From the NCBI GenBank assembly GCA_964522605.1, contig CAZFWV010000018.1:1-43556 (forward strand): DNA of 43,556 bases. The letters run 5' to 3'. The DNA is from CAVZLD01 sp964522605. GTDB taxonomy: Bacteria > Planctomycetota > Planctomycetia > Pirellulales > Pirellulaceae. The notes under the pieces are model-generated. The model saw only the letters and a program-made list of their open reading frames with translations. It had not been told where the DNA came from and searched no databases. The position numbers were made by a program, and so were the translations under genes. Of the stretch, positions 33,203 to 43,264 are shown one piece after another (within the stretch, counting starts at the first letter, position 1; each line of letters opens with the position of its first letter).

Positions 33203-35560
33203 ATGAATGTGTCGCTCTCCAATTTGAACCCGGAGGAGACGGTGATTACGCCGGCTCCTTGGTTGCAGTCGTGGTTGCGATTCCTGCGCGTGGTCCGCTT
33301 GCGCTGGCCGTTAATTGGAGCGGTCTTAGTCGGATCCGTGCTACTCGGGATTCTGTACTTCGTCACCGTGGAGCGAATCTACCAGGCACGAGCGCAACTC
33401 CTGGTGCAACAAACCGGCCCGGTGGTACTCTCCCAGAATGTACCCCAGAACGTTCACCAGCAGGGGATGTTGCCAACCTACGAGCAGTTATTCAAGAGCA
33501 CCGTCGTGTTGGAAGGTGCGGTGCAGCGGTTGCTCGAGCTACCGCAGGAATTGCGCGTCGACCTCGTCAAAATCCCACGCGACCGCTGGGTTCCACTATT
33601 GCGCGACCACTTGGCCGTTCGCAGTTTTCGGCACACGGACATCATTGAGATTGCCTATTGTTCTGGAAGTCCCCATGCCGCCGAGGCCGTGGTGAACGCG
33701 GTTCTGGATTCCTATCTTGCCTTCATGAAGGATAACCATCGGAATTTGGCCGAGGAACTGGCGACCATTCTGCGACAGGAACTGCGAGATGTGGAACGCC
33801 AACTGGCCGAAAAGGAACGAGCGCTGCTGGCGGTGAAACAGCGATATGGGGATCTGGGTCTGCGAGACGCCACGACGAAATCGATGCATCCCCTGGTCCA
33901 ACGCGTGATTCGCCTGAATGAAGCTCTGCTCGAAATCCAACAGACCCGATTGCAGCTACAGGCGTCGCAGTCTGCGATTCAGTCGGCCGCACGAGACGGA
34001 CGCGACCTGCGCCAACAATTGTTCGCCCTGGAGCCCTTGGTTGGTCGAGAGGTCGTTCTGGCGGCGCTTGGGTTGAGTGAACATGACAGCCAGGTCGTGG
34101 CCAACTTGGAGCAGAAGCTGATCGACCAGCGGTCCGACCTCGAGGCGCTGCAATCGCACTACGGCGTGCGACATCCGAAGGTGCAACAGTTATCCGATTC
34201 CGTTCACCAGACGGAAGTCTATCTGGCCAACTATCAGCAGACGGTCGAGCAGCGTTCCGCGCGCCTGGACAGTCCCCATTTCCATCGAATGCTGGAGAGC
34301 TTGGTTACGCAAGAGCTTCACAAAGCCTGGAGTCAGGAGCAGGAACTGAAACGCCAGTACGAAAAGGCTCAGGCCGCTGCTGTGGATATGCAAGGTCGGT
34401 TAGAAGAGATTGCGATGGCGCAGCGTGAAGTCGATCGCTTGTTCAACCTGAACCATACACTGCTGAACCGGATTGACAGTATTGACATCAATCAAAATCA
34501 GTCCGATGTGCGCGTCGAGGTCGTGAGTCGACCCGAAGCAGCTTCGCAGCCGGTTTCGCCGCGTCCGTTTTGGGTCTTGTTCGTTTCCCTTGCGAGTGGA
34601 CTTGGAATTGGTGCCGCGGTGGTCTACGTTGCGGACGTCCTAGACGACCGATTTCGCTCTCCCGAAGAAGTCAAGGATCAGCTTCAAACCTCCATCCTTG
34701 CACTGGTTCGCCAGCTCGATACGGTTGCCGAAAGCGGGCTCGATGCACTGCAAGTTTATGTGGCGCCGGATGCGGTGGAGAGTGAGGCGTTTCGTACTCT
34801 TCGTACAACGCTCGCCTTCTCTGCCCATGACCTGAACTGTGTCGCCGTCAGCAGCGCTGAACCCGGGGACGGCAAGACCACGGTACTAGCGAACCTGGGT
34901 GTCGCCTGTGCCCAGGCGGGGAAACGAGTCTTGCTGATCGATGCCGACCTCCGGCGGCCCGGACTGACCCGCTTGCTGGAGCTGAAAGGTCAGAGCGGCG
35001 TGGCAAATCTCCTGACGGATGATCGGGCGGTGGCCGTGGGTGCTCCGCAATACGTCTATCCGACCAGCTTGCCTGGATTCGACGTGATGCCCAGCGGAAC
35101 GCGCGTGGCGGATCCCACAGGACTGCTCGCGTCGTCGCGCTTCGCAGAACTGTTGGCTTGGGCCGAGTCTCATTACGACCAGGTGTTGATTGACAGTCCG
35201 CCGATTCTCGTCGCGAGTGACGCAGCAATCGTCGGACGCATTGCCCAGGGGTTCATGCTCGTTGTCCAACCCCACAAGAACCATCGACGACTCGTGATTC
35301 GCGCGGTGGAGGAAGTCCGTGCCCTGGGATTGCAGCTCGTCGGAATCATTCTGAATCGACTGACTTCGCAGGGAGGCGAAGCCTATTACGGTCAGGGGTA
35401 TGGCTACGGGTACGGTTATGGGTACGGCGACTCGGATGACGAAGAATCGCACGAGGCGTACCCGTTGTCCGACGACGCGGAGGATGAGAGTTCGGTGCGG
35501 TCGCAGGACGAGGGAAGTCGTGCCGGCGGCCGGTCGTGGTTCACGGGAGAGGCGGCCTGA
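33203..35560 (+). CDS. Wzc-like polysaccharide co-polymerase with bacterial tyrosine kinase domain
   Basis: Inner-membrane chain-length determinant and BY-kinase, 785 residues. A first membrane segment (~residues 32-54) and a second (~454-475) bracket a long coiled-coil periplasmic region rich in Gln/Glu/Leu. After ~residue 475 comes the kinase: Walker A EPGDGKTT (about 553-560), Walker A' VLLIDADLRRP, Walker B QVLIDSPPIL. The C-terminus carries a Tyr/Gly tract YYGQGYGYGYGYGYG (about 728-742) followed by an acidic tail. That is the Tyr cluster expected for autophosphorylation and assembly control. Confidence 0.94.
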   Translation: MNVSLSNLNPEETVITPAPWLQSWLRFLRVVRLRWPLIGAVLVGSVLLGILYFVTVERIYQARAQLLVQQTGPVVLSQNVPQNVHQQGMLPTYEQLFKSTVVLEGAVQRLLELPQELRVDLVKIPRDRWVPLLRDHLAVRSFRHTDIIEIAYCSGSPHAAEAVVNAVLDSYLAFMKDNHRNLAEELATILRQELRDVERQLAEKERALLAVKQRYGDLGLRDATTKSMHPLVQRVIRLNEALLEIQQTRLQLQASQSAIQSAARDGRDLRQQLFALEPLVGREVVLAALGLSEHDSQVVANLEQKLIDQRSDLEALQSHYGVRHPKVQQLSDSVHQTEVYLANYQQTVEQRSARLDSPHFHRMLESLVTQELHKAWSQEQELKRQYEKAQAAAVDMQGRLEEIAMAQREVDRLFNLNHTLLNRIDSIDINQNQSDVRVEVVSRPEAASQPVSPRPFWVLFVSLASGLGIGAAVVYVADVLDDRFRSPEEVKDQLQTSILALVRQLDTVAESGLDALQVYVAPDAVESEAFRTLRTTLAFSAHDLNCVAVSSAEPGDGKTTVLANLGVACAQAGKRVLLIDADLRRPGLTRLLELKGQSGVANLLTDDRAVAVGAPQYVYPTSLPGFDVMPSGTRVADPTGLLASSRFAELLAWAESHYDQVLIDSPPILVASDAAIVGRIAQGFMLVVQPHKNHRRLVIRAVEEVRALGLQLVGIILNRLTSQGGEAYYGQGYGYGYGYGYGDSDDEESHEAYPLSDDAEDESSVRSQDEGSRAGGRSWFTGEAA

Positions 35561-35590
35561 ATCGCGGCCGATTCGAGTAGAGGAATCGTT

Positions 35591-37474
35591 ATGGGCAATC
35601 CCGCTCACTCCTGGCTCTCTGGGCTCCGGCGATATCGGCGCGGAATTGTACTGGCGGCTTGTTCCCTTCCGTTGTTCGGATTCACCGCCTACGCCAGCTA
35701 TTGGCTTCGGTTCGAGGGACAGATCGAGCCGGTTTATCTGCGCCAGATTGGGCTTGCCCTGCCGTGGGTCCTGCTCATCAAGCTGTGTGTGTTTGCCTGG
35801 TTTCGCGTCTACCAGGGATGGAACCGGTATCTGACCTTCTACGACCTCGTGGTTCTGGCTCAGGCTTCCGTCGGCAGTTCCCTGCTGCTGGTCCTTGGTG
35901 CCTACTTCCTACTTCCGGAAGACACGGTTCCGCGCAGCGTCTTTCTGCTCGATTGCCTGGGAACCATCATTGTTTGCGGTGGTCTGCGATCTGTCGGTCG
36001 TTTGGCACACGAAATGGAACTCGCCTTCCTCTCGGACGACCCCCGCGTGCGCGCGATCATCGTCGGTGCGAATGACGCCGGAGAGACGCTGCTGCGGGCC
36101 ATCCGCAACAATCGGCGCCTGGCCTATCGGATCGTTGGATTTCTCGCGACCACCGACGGAACCCGACCGATTCGGATCGGAGGGGTACCCGTTCTCGGCG
36201 AAATCAGTCAGCTCGCGCGCGTCATCCGTCATCAGCGCGTCGATGAGATCCTGCTCACGGCGGACGAACTGACCGGCGTTCAGGTTCGTCAGATTATGCA
36301 GTCCGGACAATCTGCGGGAGCGGAAGTCAAAGTCTTGCCGAGTTTTGAACAAATCCTGGAAGGACGGATCGACCTGCGCCCGCGCACGGTCTCGATCGCG
36401 GATCTTCTGCGCCGTGATCCGGTCAAACTGGACATGCGGGGACTGCACCAGTGGATTGACGGCAAAGTCCTGTTTGTTACGGGTGCCGCCGGTAGCATCG
36501 GTTCGGAAATCTGTCGACAACTTCTGCAGTTCGAACCGCGCAAGCTCGTATTGATCGATCGCAATGAAAACGGACAGTTCTATCTGCAGCAGGAATTGGA
36601 GAATCGAGCCGACCATCTGCGATTGGAGTGCTGCATGGCCGACGTCGCCGATCGTCGTCGAATGGAGCAGCTGATTCGCGAGCATCGACCCGATATCATC
36701 TTCCATGCTGCGGCCTACAAGCATGTCCCGATGATGGAGTCCAATCCGGGCGAGGCAATCAAAAACGTAGTGCTCGCGACGCGGAATCTGGCGGACCTGG
36801 CACATCAGCACGAAGTCGGCTCATTTGTCATGATCTCCACCGACAAGGCGGTCAATCCGACGAGTGTGATGGGGGCCTGCAAACGGATGGCAGAAATCTA
36901 TGTGCAGGCTCTGGCCGCGGAATCGAAATGTCAGTTCGTGACGGTTCGTTTCGGCAATGTGCTCGATTCCGCCGGCAGTGTCGTTCCAATCTTTCGCGAG
37001 CAAATCGCCCGTGGGGGACCGGTCACCGTCACGCATCCGGAAATGACGCGGTACTTCATGATGATCCCCGAGGCTTCCCAACTGGTGATCCAAGCCGGAG
37101 CGCTGGGGCGCGGTGGCGAGATTTTCGTGCTCGATATGGGCGAGCCCGTTCGTATTGTCGATTTGGCCCGCGAGATGATTCATCTGTCCGGTCTCGAAGT
37201 GGGGCGCGACATCGAGATTGAGTTCACCGGTGTCCGTCCGGGAGAAAAACTATTTGAGGAGCTACATCATTTCGGCGAACGCGGATTGCCTACGATGCAT
37301 CCGAAAATCATGATTGCCGACGCCCAACGCCTGTCGCTCCGGCAAGCCGATGCTGCGATCCGTCATTTGGCCGATCACGTGGACCAGCCAGTTGAGGTCG
37401 TGATTGAGCAACTGAGTCAGGTCGTGCCGCAATACCCGTCGAACCGACGGCAGACGACTCGATTGGCGGCGTGA
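35591..37474 (+). CDS. Membrane-bound nucleoside-diphosphate-sugar 4,6-dehydratase (PglF/WbpM/CapD-like)
   Basis: Integral-membrane dehydratase of 627 residues that converts UDP-GlcNAc-type sugars to 4-keto-6-deoxy intermediates. Four N-terminal membrane helices include FTAYASYWLRFEG. A CoA-binding-like domain follows, then the SDR domain with VTGAAGSIGSEICRQLL, FHAAAYKHVPMME and TDKAVNPTSVMGACKRMAE. The usual YxxxK is replaced by the MGxxK arrangement of this subfamily. It is last in the export operon, 30 nt after the kinase gene. The NeuD/PglD-type acetyltransferase at 17071 could act downstream on the amino-sugar made from its product. Confidence 0.93.
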   Translation: MGNPAHSWLSGLRRYRRGIVLAACSLPLFGFTAYASYWLRFEGQIEPVYLRQIGLALPWVLLIKLCVFAWFRVYQGWNRYLTFYDLVVLAQASVGSSLLLVLGAYFLLPEDTVPRSVFLLDCLGTIIVCGGLRSVGRLAHEMELAFLSDDPRVRAIIVGANDAGETLLRAIRNNRRLAYRIVGFLATTDGTRPIRIGGVPVLGEISQLARVIRHQRVDEILLTADELTGVQVRQIMQSGQSAGAEVKVLPSFEQILEGRIDLRPRTVSIADLLRRDPVKLDMRGLHQWIDGKVLFVTGAAGSIGSEICRQLLQFEPRKLVLIDRNENGQFYLQQELENRADHLRLECCMADVADRRRMEQLIREHRPDIIFHAAAYKHVPMMESNPGEAIKNVVLATRNLADLAHQHEVGSFVMISTDKAVNPTSVMGACKRMAEIYVQALAAESKCQFVTVRFGNVLDSAGSVVPIFREQIARGGPVTVTHPEMTRYFMMIPEASQLVIQAGALGRGGEIFVLDMGEPVRIVDLAREMIHLSGLEVGRDIEIEFTGVRPGEKLFEELHHFGERGLPTMHPKIMIADAQRLSLRQADAAIRHLADHVDQPVEVVIEQLSQVVPQYPSNRRQTTRLAA

Positions 37475-37510
37475 GCCTCGCCCTCCCGAATGAAGGTTTT
37501 GAAATACGCT

Positions 37511-37644
37511 CTAGTGCTTTGTCCAGTTTAGGAATTAGGGTGCCACTGGCTCTGCCAGTGCGACGATTGTTCAAGTCAGCAAGCTCTGGCACTGGCGTAG
37601 CCAGTGACACCCAACCCTAAATCCAAGCCTTGACACAGGTCTAG
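37511..37644. mobile_element. MITE/REPIN-like palindromic element with CTAG ends
   Basis: 134 bases with inverted ends: CTAGTGCTTTGTCCAG at left and TTGACACAGGTCTAG at right. Inside are two REP-like units. The left holds GGGTGCCACTGG then CACTGGC-TCT-GCCAGTG, the right holds CACTGGC-GTA-GCCAGTG then ACACCC; each contains a perfect 7-bp stem. The halves are related by inversion (20 of 23 core positions match). No transposase is encoded. It lies between the convergent dehydratase and HEAT-protein genes and may also fold as a terminator-like structure, though no T tract is present. Confidence 0.8.
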
Positions 37645-37682
37645 GTGTTGACATTCGCTCCACGCCGGTCCGCGGACAACCC

Positions 37683-40007
37683 TCATTCGTTCTCGGGCAG
37701 AGACTCAAGTTCCCGGATCGTCCGCTCCAACATGCCGCGCGCCCGCGGTTCGGCCTCCTTCAGCATTTCTCGCAAGGCGGGAAGGGCAGGGCGGGCGGCG
37801 GGGCCCGCTTTCCCCAGTAAGTGGAGCGCGTAGTACCGCGCGCGTCGGTCTTGCTGTTCCTCCTGCAGCATCAGGAGCAGTCTTGGGACGGCTTCCGCGG
37901 GAGCCGCGTCAATTCGACGTAAGGCCTCGGAGGCGAAATCCGTATCTTCCGATTGTTGGAGCAGGACGAGCAACTGCGGCACGGCGGCCTGTGCGTCCGC
38001 GCCGAACGATCCCAGGCGATCTGCCGCCTGGCGACGGACCGACCAGTCGGAATCGTTCAGTGCAGCGCACAGCCGCGGCACGAGCGATTCCGGGTCGGTC
38101 AGGATCTGACCCAGCGAATGGACTGCCGCTGCACGCAGCACTGCATCGTCGCCCTGCAGCGACTTTTCCAGGGCAGGCACCGCGTCGTACGCAGCCGGTC
38201 CAATCGCCCCGAGTGCTTCGACCAACTCCCGCGAAAATCCGGTGTCCTCCGCAGTCAGTTGTTGCAGCAGAACTGGCACTGCAGCCGATGCTTGCCCGCC
38301 GAGTTGTCCCAGCGCACGAATCGATGCCTGCCGCACGTGTTCGTCCGGATCATCCAATCGCGCGATTAGCGAATCGACGGCGGAGCCGCCTGTTTCGGTT
38401 GCGGAACCAAGAGCACTCGCTGCCGCGGCCCGAACGGTTGATTCCGGATCGCTTAGCGTCGTGATCAGTGGGCCGACGGCGGATTCGGGAAATGGCTGCA
38501 GTTGACCGAGCGCCTCGGCAGACCGACGGCGGACGTCGGCGCTGGCGTCTTTCAGTCCTCCGAGAATCGGTGGCAGCAACTGATCCGGCGGCATCCCGAT
38601 CGCGAACAAAGCTGTCAGACTGGCGGCCCGCACGACGGCATCCGGATCGGAACCTGCTCGCTCCAGCAGTTTGGCCGTCGCCGGTTTTGCCTGCGCTTCC
38701 AGCCGACCGAGTCCAACCGCCGAAGCGGCTCGGACTCGCTCGTCGGGGTCCTCCAGACTACGGATCAGAGCCGACAACACGTCGCCTGCGTCAGCACGCG
38801 TGGCCAGCTGGCTGAGGCCAAGGATCGCCGTGATTCGTCGCTCGACGAGTGGGCTTTCGAGTTCCTGCTGCATCGCGGGCTGTGCGGGACGCCCCATGGC
38901 CCCGATGATCTTTGCTGCGGTGGCGGGGTCGAGCCGTTGCTGTTCGATTTGCTGCAGGATGCCTGGAATCGCGATGGGACCAATTCGAGTGAGCGCGTCG
39001 GCCGCCATTGCCTGATCGCGATCCACCCAGCGATCGAGCAGGACAGGGATCGCCGATTCGGCGCGAGTTCCCAACCGCCCGAGCGTATAGGCGGCAATCG
39101 ATGCGGTCTCGGAATCGCCATCGAGTAATTGGACCAATGCATCGACGGCTTGCTGCGCGGCTTCGGGGCAGCGCAACAAGGCCGTGGCCGCAGCGCGCTG
39201 AACGACCGGTTCCGGATCACTCAATCCAGCGATCAACAACCTTTGCAGCGTGGCCTCGCGAGGCGCGAAGCGGGTCATTGCTTCCAGGGCGGCGGCGCGG
39301 ACCGAAGACGCCTCGTCCTGCCCAAGGTCGGCCAAAGCTTGGGTTGCGGCGGCGCTACTCGATGGAAGACGTCCGAGGACGACGACGGCTCGCGCCCGCG
39401 CAATCGACTCTTCATGCCGCGCGGCGGCGAGGGTCGCAGGCAGTGCGGGATCTCCCATCTTCACCAGCGATTCCGCGGCAGCGTCCGCGAGTTCCTCGGA
39501 CTCGCTGCTAAGCAACTCGGCCACATCCGATGCCATGGGAGCGCCGTCGGGCCCCATCCAGCCTAAGGCGCGAACGACCCCGACTTGCCGGCGCGCGTTT
39601 CCCGCGTCGAACATTGCCCGCAGGTCGTCTAGACGGCTTCGGCCAATTCTCCCTAGAGCATAAGCCGCCCGATACTGACGCTGACCGTCCCGCGTATCGA
39701 GTTGCTCCAGGAGCGCCGGGACCGCTTCGGCTGCATCATCCTGCCAACGTGCCATCGCCTGAACGGTCGCAGCCCAAACTTGATCATCGCGGTCGCGAAG
39801 GGCGTCGATCAACGCCGGCAACAGGGCGGGGTCGCGCGATTCCCCGGCAGCAATCGCGTAGGCTGCATCGCGGCGAGTCTCCAGATCGCTACTGCGAAGC
39901 TGCTTGATCCACTCGTCAACGGGCTCGGCTGCCCAGCCGACCGCCGAGGACAGACCCAGCCCCAGGAGAAACGACGACAGCAATCGACGCCAAGTCTCGA
40001 TTCTCAT
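37683..40007 (-). CDS. Exported HEAT-repeat protein
   Basis: The 774-residue protein has a signal peptide (RRLLSSFLLGLGLSSAVGWA) and then consists of about 20 tandem HEAT/PBS-type repeats of 30-38 residues, e.g. LIDALRDRDDQVWAATVQAM and LIARLDDPDEHVRQASIRAL. Such alpha-solenoids are protein-binding scaffolds. It begins 15 nt after the DUF1552 gene, on the same strand, so it is probably the third gene of that operon. Specific partners are not evident. Composition is regular with no frame break. Confidence 0.9.
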   Translation of the reverse strand: MRIETWRRLLSSFLLGLGLSSAVGWAAEPVDEWIKQLRSSDLETRRDAAYAIAAGESRDPALLPALIDALRDRDDQVWAATVQAMARWQDDAAEAVPALLEQLDTRDGQRQYRAAYALGRIGRSRLDDLRAMFDAGNARRQVGVVRALGWMGPDGAPMASDVAELLSSESEELADAAAESLVKMGDPALPATLAAARHEESIARARAVVVLGRLPSSSAAATQALADLGQDEASSVRAAALEAMTRFAPREATLQRLLIAGLSDPEPVVQRAAATALLRCPEAAQQAVDALVQLLDGDSETASIAAYTLGRLGTRAESAIPVLLDRWVDRDQAMAADALTRIGPIAIPGILQQIEQQRLDPATAAKIIGAMGRPAQPAMQQELESPLVERRITAILGLSQLATRADAGDVLSALIRSLEDPDERVRAASAVGLGRLEAQAKPATAKLLERAGSDPDAVVRAASLTALFAIGMPPDQLLPPILGGLKDASADVRRRSAEALGQLQPFPESAVGPLITTLSDPESTVRAAAASALGSATETGGSAVDSLIARLDDPDEHVRQASIRALGQLGGQASAAVPVLLQQLTAEDTGFSRELVEALGAIGPAAYDAVPALEKSLQGDDAVLRAAAVHSLGQILTDPESLVPRLCAALNDSDWSVRRQAADRLGSFGADAQAAVPQLLVLLQQSEDTDFASEALRRIDAAPAEAVPRLLLMLQEEQQDRRARYYALHLLGKAGPAARPALPALREMLKEAEPRARGMLERTIRELESLPENE

Positions 40008-40022
40008 CCAATCATCCGTTTG

Positions 40023-41381
40023 TCAGCTCAAAAAAGGCAAGCGACCCGTGCTATCTCCCAGATCGTCGACCGAAGCCCCCATGCGATCGAGCAGAGAAAG
40101 GAACAGATTCGTCATCGGAGTTTCCACGTCGTAGACGAGATGCCGTCCACTCTCGATCGACCCACCGCCACGACCGGCCAGCAGCACCGGCAAGTTCTCG
40201 TTGTTATGCCGGTTCCCGTCACTGATTCCACTCCCGTAGACGATCATGCATTGATCCAGCAGGCTTCCATTTCCTTCCGGGATCGATCGTAGTCGCTCCA
40301 GCAGGTACGCGAACTGCTGAAGATGATAGTGATTGATGCGGCGTATTTTATCGAGTTTCTCTCTGTCGCCGCCATGATGCGATAAATCATGATGTCCATC
40401 GGGAACGCCGATTTCCGCATAACTGCGATTGCTGCCCGCGTGGGCGAACATGCAGGTGCAGATTCGTGTCTGATCCGTCTGGAAGGCGAGCACCATCATG
40501 TCCATCATCAGGCGCACATGTTCCGCGTAATCCGCCGGGATTCCCGTTGGCTTGTCGTAACGCGCGGAATCGATCTGTGTTGGTTCGTCATCGGATCGAT
40601 CTAGTCGACGCTCAATTTCGCGCACGGACGTCAGATACTCGTCCAACTTTCTCTGGTCGGATGTGCCGACTCGACGTTGCAGGCGTCGAGCGTCATCGGC
40701 CACATAGTCGAGCAGGCTGCGTCGCAAATTGATTCGTTCCACACGCGCTTGACGATTACGGGCCGAATCCTCTCCGCCAAAGAGTCGCTCGAACACCAAA
40801 CGCGGGTCAATCTCCTTCGCCATGGGCGTGGTCGGCGAAGCCCAGGAGATATTGTGCGAGTAGGCACAACTGTAGCCGGAATCACAATTTCCCGAGTTGC
40901 GGCTGCGGTCGCATCCCAATTCGAGCGAGGCGAATCGCGTCGCTTGGCCCGTTTGTTGAGCGGCGACCTGATCGACGGAAATACCCGCGCGGATATTTCC
41001 CGCAGACGTTTTCCGCGGTTGGCAACCGGTCAGAAACGTGGACGCCGATCGCGCATGATCCCCCGCGCCATCGCCATTGGCCCGGCCTTTGTCATGCGTC
41101 AGACCGGTCAGGACCATGACGTCCTCTTTCACCGACTGAAGCGGTTGGAGAATTGAGGGCAGATCGTAGTTGTACCCCGTCTGCTTCGGAGTCCATTCGG
41201 CCAAGTTGACACCGTTGGGTACGAAGAGAAATGCCATTCGTCGAGGCACTTCGCTTCCGCCGGCCAGCGACTCGGCACGCAGTAGGCGAGTGGGCTGCAT
41301 GGCATCCAGTAGCGGAAGTGTCACGGCAGCGCCGAGACCCCGGAGCAATGTTCGCCGAGAGATCTGCCCAGGCTGATTCAT
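40023..41381 (-). CDS. DUF1552 protein, Tat-exported
   Basis: The N-terminus QISRRTLLRGLG with Arg9-Arg10 and the following hydrophobic stretch is a twin-arginine signal. The mature domain is DUF1552 (alkaline-phosphatase-like fold by reputation): FLFVPNGVNLAEW, ARSASTFLTGCQPRKT, ASLELGCDRSRNSGNCDSGY, YSHNISWASPTTPMAKE, DGHHDLSHHGG and MIVYGSGISDGNRHNNENLPVLLAG. Substrate unknown. Its ATG overlaps the upstream gene stop as ATGA (41378-41381), a fixed pairing known in planctomycetes. Confidence 0.95.
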   Translation of the reverse strand: MNQPGQISRRTLLRGLGAAVTLPLLDAMQPTRLLRAESLAGGSEVPRRMAFLFVPNGVNLAEWTPKQTGYNYDLPSILQPLQSVKEDVMVLTGLTHDKGRANGDGAGDHARSASTFLTGCQPRKTSAGNIRAGISVDQVAAQQTGQATRFASLELGCDRSRNSGNCDSGYSCAYSHNISWASPTTPMAKEIDPRLVFERLFGGEDSARNRQARVERINLRRSLLDYVADDARRLQRRVGTSDQRKLDEYLTSVREIERRLDRSDDEPTQIDSARYDKPTGIPADYAEHVRLMMDMMVLAFQTDQTRICTCMFAHAGSNRSYAEIGVPDGHHDLSHHGGDREKLDKIRRINHYHLQQFAYLLERLRSIPEGNGSLLDQCMIVYGSGISDGNRHNNENLPVLLAGRGGGSIESGRHLVYDVETPMTNLFLSLLDRMGASVDDLGDSTGRLPFLS

Positions 41382-43264
41382 TCGTTCTCTCCTCGAAAAC
41401 CTCGCATCAGGAACGCTTCACTATCGACCACGGCCAAGAGCAACGCGGAAAATCGATAGTCGTTCGTTTCCAAACGGTTCACAATTTCGTCAATCGTGCA
41501 TCGGTCGTAGGATTCTAACCCGCGACCGAGGGCGTAGGTCAACATTTTTTCCGACAGACAACGCAGGAATTCGTCACGCCGCGACGTCATCAGGACCTTC
41601 CGTAAATCCTGTGGACCGGCAAAATATTGCCCGCCAGGCAACTCTCCCGAAGCATCGATGGGAAACTGACCGTCTCGTTCTCGCCAGGCGCCCACCGCGT
41701 CGAAGTTCTCGAAACCAAATCCCAGTGCATCCATCTTCTTGTGGCAAACGGCGCACGAAGGATCGCTCCGATGCTGCTCCATCCGTTCACGTAATGAACC
41801 GAGTAGTTCCGCCTGTCCGTCTTCCGAAAGTTGTTGGACGCCGGGTGGAGGTGGTGGCGGCGGTGCACCCAGGATGTTCTCCAAAATCCACTTTCCGCGC
41901 TTCACCGGGGAGGTCCGAGTCGGATTCGAGGTAAGCGTCAGGATACTGGCTTGAGTCAGCAGTCCTCCGCGCCGCGGATCGGAAAGCTGGACTTTCCGAA
42001 ACGCATCTCCCTGAACATCGGAGATCCCGTAATGTCGCGCGAGTCGCCCATTCACGAACGTATAGTCCGCGTCCAGAAACTCCAAGATGCTCCGATCGTA
42101 CGTCATCACTTCGCGAAAGAAGAGCTCCGTTTCTTTCTGCATCGCCTGACGAAGCGGTTCGTCGAACTCCTGGAATCGCTCAGTGTCGGGCGTCAGCTTT
42201 GCCAGGTTTCTCAGCTCGAGCCACTGTGCTGCAAAGTTGTCGACCAATGCCTGCGAGCGGGGATCGGCGAGCATCCGTAGAACCTGTTCGTGTCGTACGG
42301 TCGCGTCTTGTAGTCGGTCGGCCGCCGCCAACTCGAAAAGCGTTTCGTCGGGCATGCTGCTCCACAGGAAGTACGAAAGACGCGTAGCCAGTTCATAACC
42401 GTTCAGTGCCCGCGGTTGGTTTCCCTCGGATGCCGGATCATCCAGTTCGATCCGAAACAGGAAATGGGGAGAAGTCAGGATCGCCTGAAGTGCCAGGCCG
42501 ATGCTGGACGGATAATCGGCTCCGGCTTCTGCGGCTTGTTGTACAAGGTCCAACAGTCGATCCAATTCGCCCGCTCGAACGGGCCGCCGAAACGCTCGGG
42601 TGGCCAGCGGTTCCAGCACCCGCCGCGCCGTGCCGCGAAATTGTTGGGGCTCGGTCGGAGCCTGCGCAACAAAGCGGTCACGCAAGCCCTCGTTGGAAAG
42701 AGCCCGATCGACGATCTGTTCTGCTGCCTCGAAGTACTTCTCCATCAAGAGCGGCGGCAACGAAAGGACTTCCGCGATGTTGTCGAATCCGTTACCCACA
42801 TCATCCGCGGGAAAGTCTTTCGCGGGCTGAAAATCAACACCCATCAGATCGCGGATCGTATTGTTGTATTCGGCTCGATTCAGCCGCCGAATAGTGACGC
42901 GACCTGGCTGGCTTGTCTGGCGACAGTCGACCGCCTTCAGGGCGGCATCGACCCAATCCAGGAATTGCTGTCGCTGCTGCGGAGTGGGTTGAGGCTCATC
43001 CCCTGGAGGCATTTCCTGAGACCGAACCATTTCCGAGATCCGGATCCATTCGTCATGCTGACCCAGCATGTCGAGTTGCGAGAGAAGCTCTTCAAGACGA
43101 AGGCCTGCTTCGGCCGCGTCGCCCGAATGGCAATCCTGGCAGTAGTTTTCCAGGAATTGCGATGCTGTCGCTTCGGCTTCCGAAACGGGGGACTCGGCTG
43201 CCGTCAACGGATTCGTCAACAGAGCTCCGGCCAGAATCACCAAAACCGTGAAGAGGCGTGGCAT
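41378..43264 (-). CDS. Planctomycete cytochrome-like protein (DUF1587/1592/1588/1585 type)
   Basis: Exported protein of 628 residues with signal peptide (LFTVLVILAGALLTNPLTAA). An N-terminal cytochrome-like motif, NYCQDCHSG, binds heme in the family. Then come the DUF1587 (RLNRAEYNNTIRDLMG), DUF1595, DUF1592, DUF1588 (CAVCHKKMDALGFGFENFD, a second CxxCH) and DUF1585 domains. The chosen ATG is at 43264; the open frame begins 21 codons earlier. The pair with DUF1552 suggests an extracellular redox or hydrolytic complex, but no specific reaction is established. Confidence 0.93.
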   Translation of the reverse strand: MPRLFTVLVILAGALLTNPLTAAESPVSEAEATASQFLENYCQDCHSGDAAEAGLRLEELLSQLDMLGQHDEWIRISEMVRSQEMPPGDEPQPTPQQRQQFLDWVDAALKAVDCRQTSQPGRVTIRRLNRAEYNNTIRDLMGVDFQPAKDFPADDVGNGFDNIAEVLSLPPLLMEKYFEAAEQIVDRALSNEGLRDRFVAQAPTEPQQFRGTARRVLEPLATRAFRRPVRAGELDRLLDLVQQAAEAGADYPSSIGLALQAILTSPHFLFRIELDDPASEGNQPRALNGYELATRLSYFLWSSMPDETLFELAAADRLQDATVRHEQVLRMLADPRSQALVDNFAAQWLELRNLAKLTPDTERFQEFDEPLRQAMQKETELFFREVMTYDRSILEFLDADYTFVNGRLARHYGISDVQGDAFRKVQLSDPRRGGLLTQASILTLTSNPTRTSPVKRGKWILENILGAPPPPPPPGVQQLSEDGQAELLGSLRERMEQHRSDPSCAVCHKKMDALGFGFENFDAVGAWRERDGQFPIDASGELPGGQYFAGPQDLRKVLMTSRRDEFLRCLSEKMLTYALGRGLESYDRCTIDEIVNRLETNDYRFSALLLAVVDSEAFLMRGFRGENE

